Shown here one piece after another: positions 63,110 to 64,000 of a stretch of DNA of 64,000 nucleotides (the first letter of the stretch is position 1; each line of letters starts with the position of its first letter). Origin of the DNA: Streptomyces sp. WAC 01529. GTDB lineage: Bacteria > Actinomycetota > Actinomycetes > Streptomycetales > Streptomycetaceae. A model generated the notes under the pieces. The model was not told where the DNA came from and searched no databases. It saw only the letters and a program-made list of their open reading frames with translations. The stretch covers positions 372,001 through 436,000 of the forward strand of contig NZ_CP029617.1 in the NCBI RefSeq assembly GCF_003945545.1, in the 5' to 3' direction. Position numbers and translations under genes: made by a program.

Positions 63110-64000
63110 ATGCGGACGACCCAAGCAGGCACCTCGTCGGGTTCCGGAGACGTGGCCTACGCCCTCACTTCGGCCCTGCCTCTGGATCTCTTCAGCGGCA
63201 CGATCTTCAAGAGCCTGCGCCGGACCGACCAGCGCAAGTGGGCGCACGCCTATCTGAAGGGGCTGCTCGTCACGCCGGGCAAGAAGTCCGTGCGCCGGCT
63301 CGCCGCCGCACTCTCCCGCGATCCGTCCGTCGCCCAGTCACTGCGCCAGTTCGTCAGCCTCAGCCCGTGGGATTTCGACGAGGTCATGGAGGAGCTCACC
63401 CACTGGGTGGCCGACCGCCGCCCCGGGCCCGTCTGGGCCATCGGCCGGGCCGTCCTGCCCAAGCGGGGCGACCGGTCGGTCGGCGTCCACCGCTACTTCG
63501 ACCGGTCCTCGGGCCGTACGCTCAACTGCCAGCTGGGGCTGGGCTCCTTCTGGTGCGTGGGCGGCGCCCAGTTTCCCGTCGACTGGTGTCTGCACCTGTC
63601 GACGGCCTGGACGCAGGACCCCGCGCGGCGCAGGGACGCGCGGATACCGGACGGTGAGCAGTACCGGCCGATGTGGGCGGAGGCCCTGCGGCTCGTCGAC
63701 CGGCTCTCGGCCCGCTCGGCCTCCCCCTCCTCCGTCGTCCTCGCCGACATGAGCGACGAACCCGACGTCGGATACCTGCTGCGCGGACTCACCAGACGGC
63801 ACCGCGACTTCGTCGTGGCGGTGCCGCCCTACCTCGCGGTGCTGCCCGCGGGCGAGGGCGCCTCGGCACCGGTGAGCGCGAAGTCCCTGGTCTCCGTGGA
63901 GAGCCCGGATCCGGCCGTCGTCCTGTCGCTCGACAAGGAGAGGCGCCCCGCGCATTCCCAGAGCGCGCTCGTCCGGCTGACGGGCGGGCCCCCGGGGCGC
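63110..64000 (+). CDS. IS701-family transposase-like protein (partial, right end of window)
   Basis: 297 codons are visible and the frame runs off the window without a stop. 'RRTDQRKWAHAYLKGLLVTPGKKSVRRLAAA', 'AVLPKRGDRSVGVHRYF' and 'FPVDWCLHLSTAWTQDPARRRDARIP' fit the IS701 DDE transposase fold (first segment quoted in part here). The place where IS701 has the catalytic D-D-T-G before 'FPKKG' reads I-G-R-A, so the first catalytic Asp is missing; the second, in 'VVLADMSDE', is kept. The protein is likely inactive as a transposase. No terminal repeats are seen at its left side. It is divergent from the LmbU-family gene. Confidence 0.75.
   Translation, partial: MRTTQAGTSSGSGDVAYALTSALPLDLFSGTIFKSLRRTDQRKWAHAYLKGLLVTPGKKSVRRLAAALSRDPSVAQSLRQFVSLSPWDFDEVMEELTHWVADRRPGPVWAIGRAVLPKRGDRSVGVHRYFDRSSGRTLNCQLGLGSFWCVGGAQFPVDWCLHLSTAWTQDPARRRDARIPDGEQYRPMWAEALRLVDRLSARSASPSSVVLADMSDEPDVGYLLRGLTRRHRDFVVAVPPYLAVLPAGEGASAPVSAKSLVSVESPDPAVVLSLDKERRPAHSQSALVRLTGGPPGR

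Noticed and set aside
62807..63247. A 146-codon minus-strand open frame
   Set aside because: No recognisable protein features, composition unlike a Streptomyces gene, and it overlaps the start of the IS701-like gene.
63110..64000. An intact, mobile IS701 element
   Set aside because: The first catalytic Asp is missing, no left terminal repeat or target duplication is visible, and the right end lies outside the window.

Overview
The window is a 64-kb piece of a high-GC actinobacterial chromosome, almost certainly Streptomyces. The grounds are the strong third-position GC bias, GTG starts, GGAGG-type ribosome binding sites, and the gene families present: AfsR/SARP, PucR, LmbU, CGNR, TerD, BlaI/M56 pairs and a lasso peptide cluster. 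There are 54 complete protein genes and one cut by the right edge. I see no rRNA, tRNA, CRISPR array or intact insertion sequence.

Layout. 1-7.1 kb: an ACT-GNAT membrane protein, cystathionine gamma-lyase with a divergent Lrp regulator, a DUF885 peptidase-like protein, an SDR, and a rhodanese with a divergent Lrp regulator. 7.2-12.8 kb: a secreted BLIP-like protein, SbcC/SbcD and a YigZ protein. 12.9-16.9 kb: a phosphopantetheinyl transferase and a permease/amidohydrolase pair. 17.4-20.1 kb: a compact lasso peptide cluster A-C-B1-B2. Its predicted core, LLARSGNDRLIFSKN, is a variant of the citrulassin family. 20.1-23.3 kb: terB, a BlaI/M56 regulator-protease pair and terD, with BlaI-like dyads in front of both ter genes. 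23.3-30.2 kb: PucR, an F420-type reductase, a CGNR regulator, an Old Yellow Enzyme, a MoxR ATPase/VWA (CoxE-like) pair and an HhH protein.

30.3-37.9 kb: an ATP-grasp ligase, a CocE-type hydrolase, a FAD oxidoreductase fused to a Rieske domain, and a secreted Asp-box propeller. 37.9-42.7 kb: a tightly overlapping molybdenum hydroxylase operon (2Fe-2S, FAD, Mo subunits and XdhC) divergent from a TetR regulator, with two matching operator dyads between them. 43.5-47.3 kb: a TPR-like protein and a DJ-1/TetR/aldehyde dehydrogenase operon. 47.3-53.7 kb: a VanX-type dipeptidase, a giant AfsR-like regulator, a histidine phosphatase and a ferredoxin-NADP reductase with a probable iron box. 54-58 kb: a second MoxR/VWA module with an unrecognised third protein. 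58-61 kb: katG and a divergent FurA/CatR-type repressor with a promoter/operator between them. 61.2-64 kb: a PaiB-like flavoprotein, an LmbU-family regulator and a truncated-by-window IS701-type protein that seems to have lost a catalytic Asp. LmbU-family genes usually sit in antibiotic clusters, so such a cluster may begin beyond the right edge.

Most of the window is ordinary Streptomyces accessory and housekeeping DNA. The strongest candidates for something new are the citrulassin variant, the BlaI-controlled ter genes, the three-protein MoxR/VWA module, and the LmbU plus degenerate IS701 pair.
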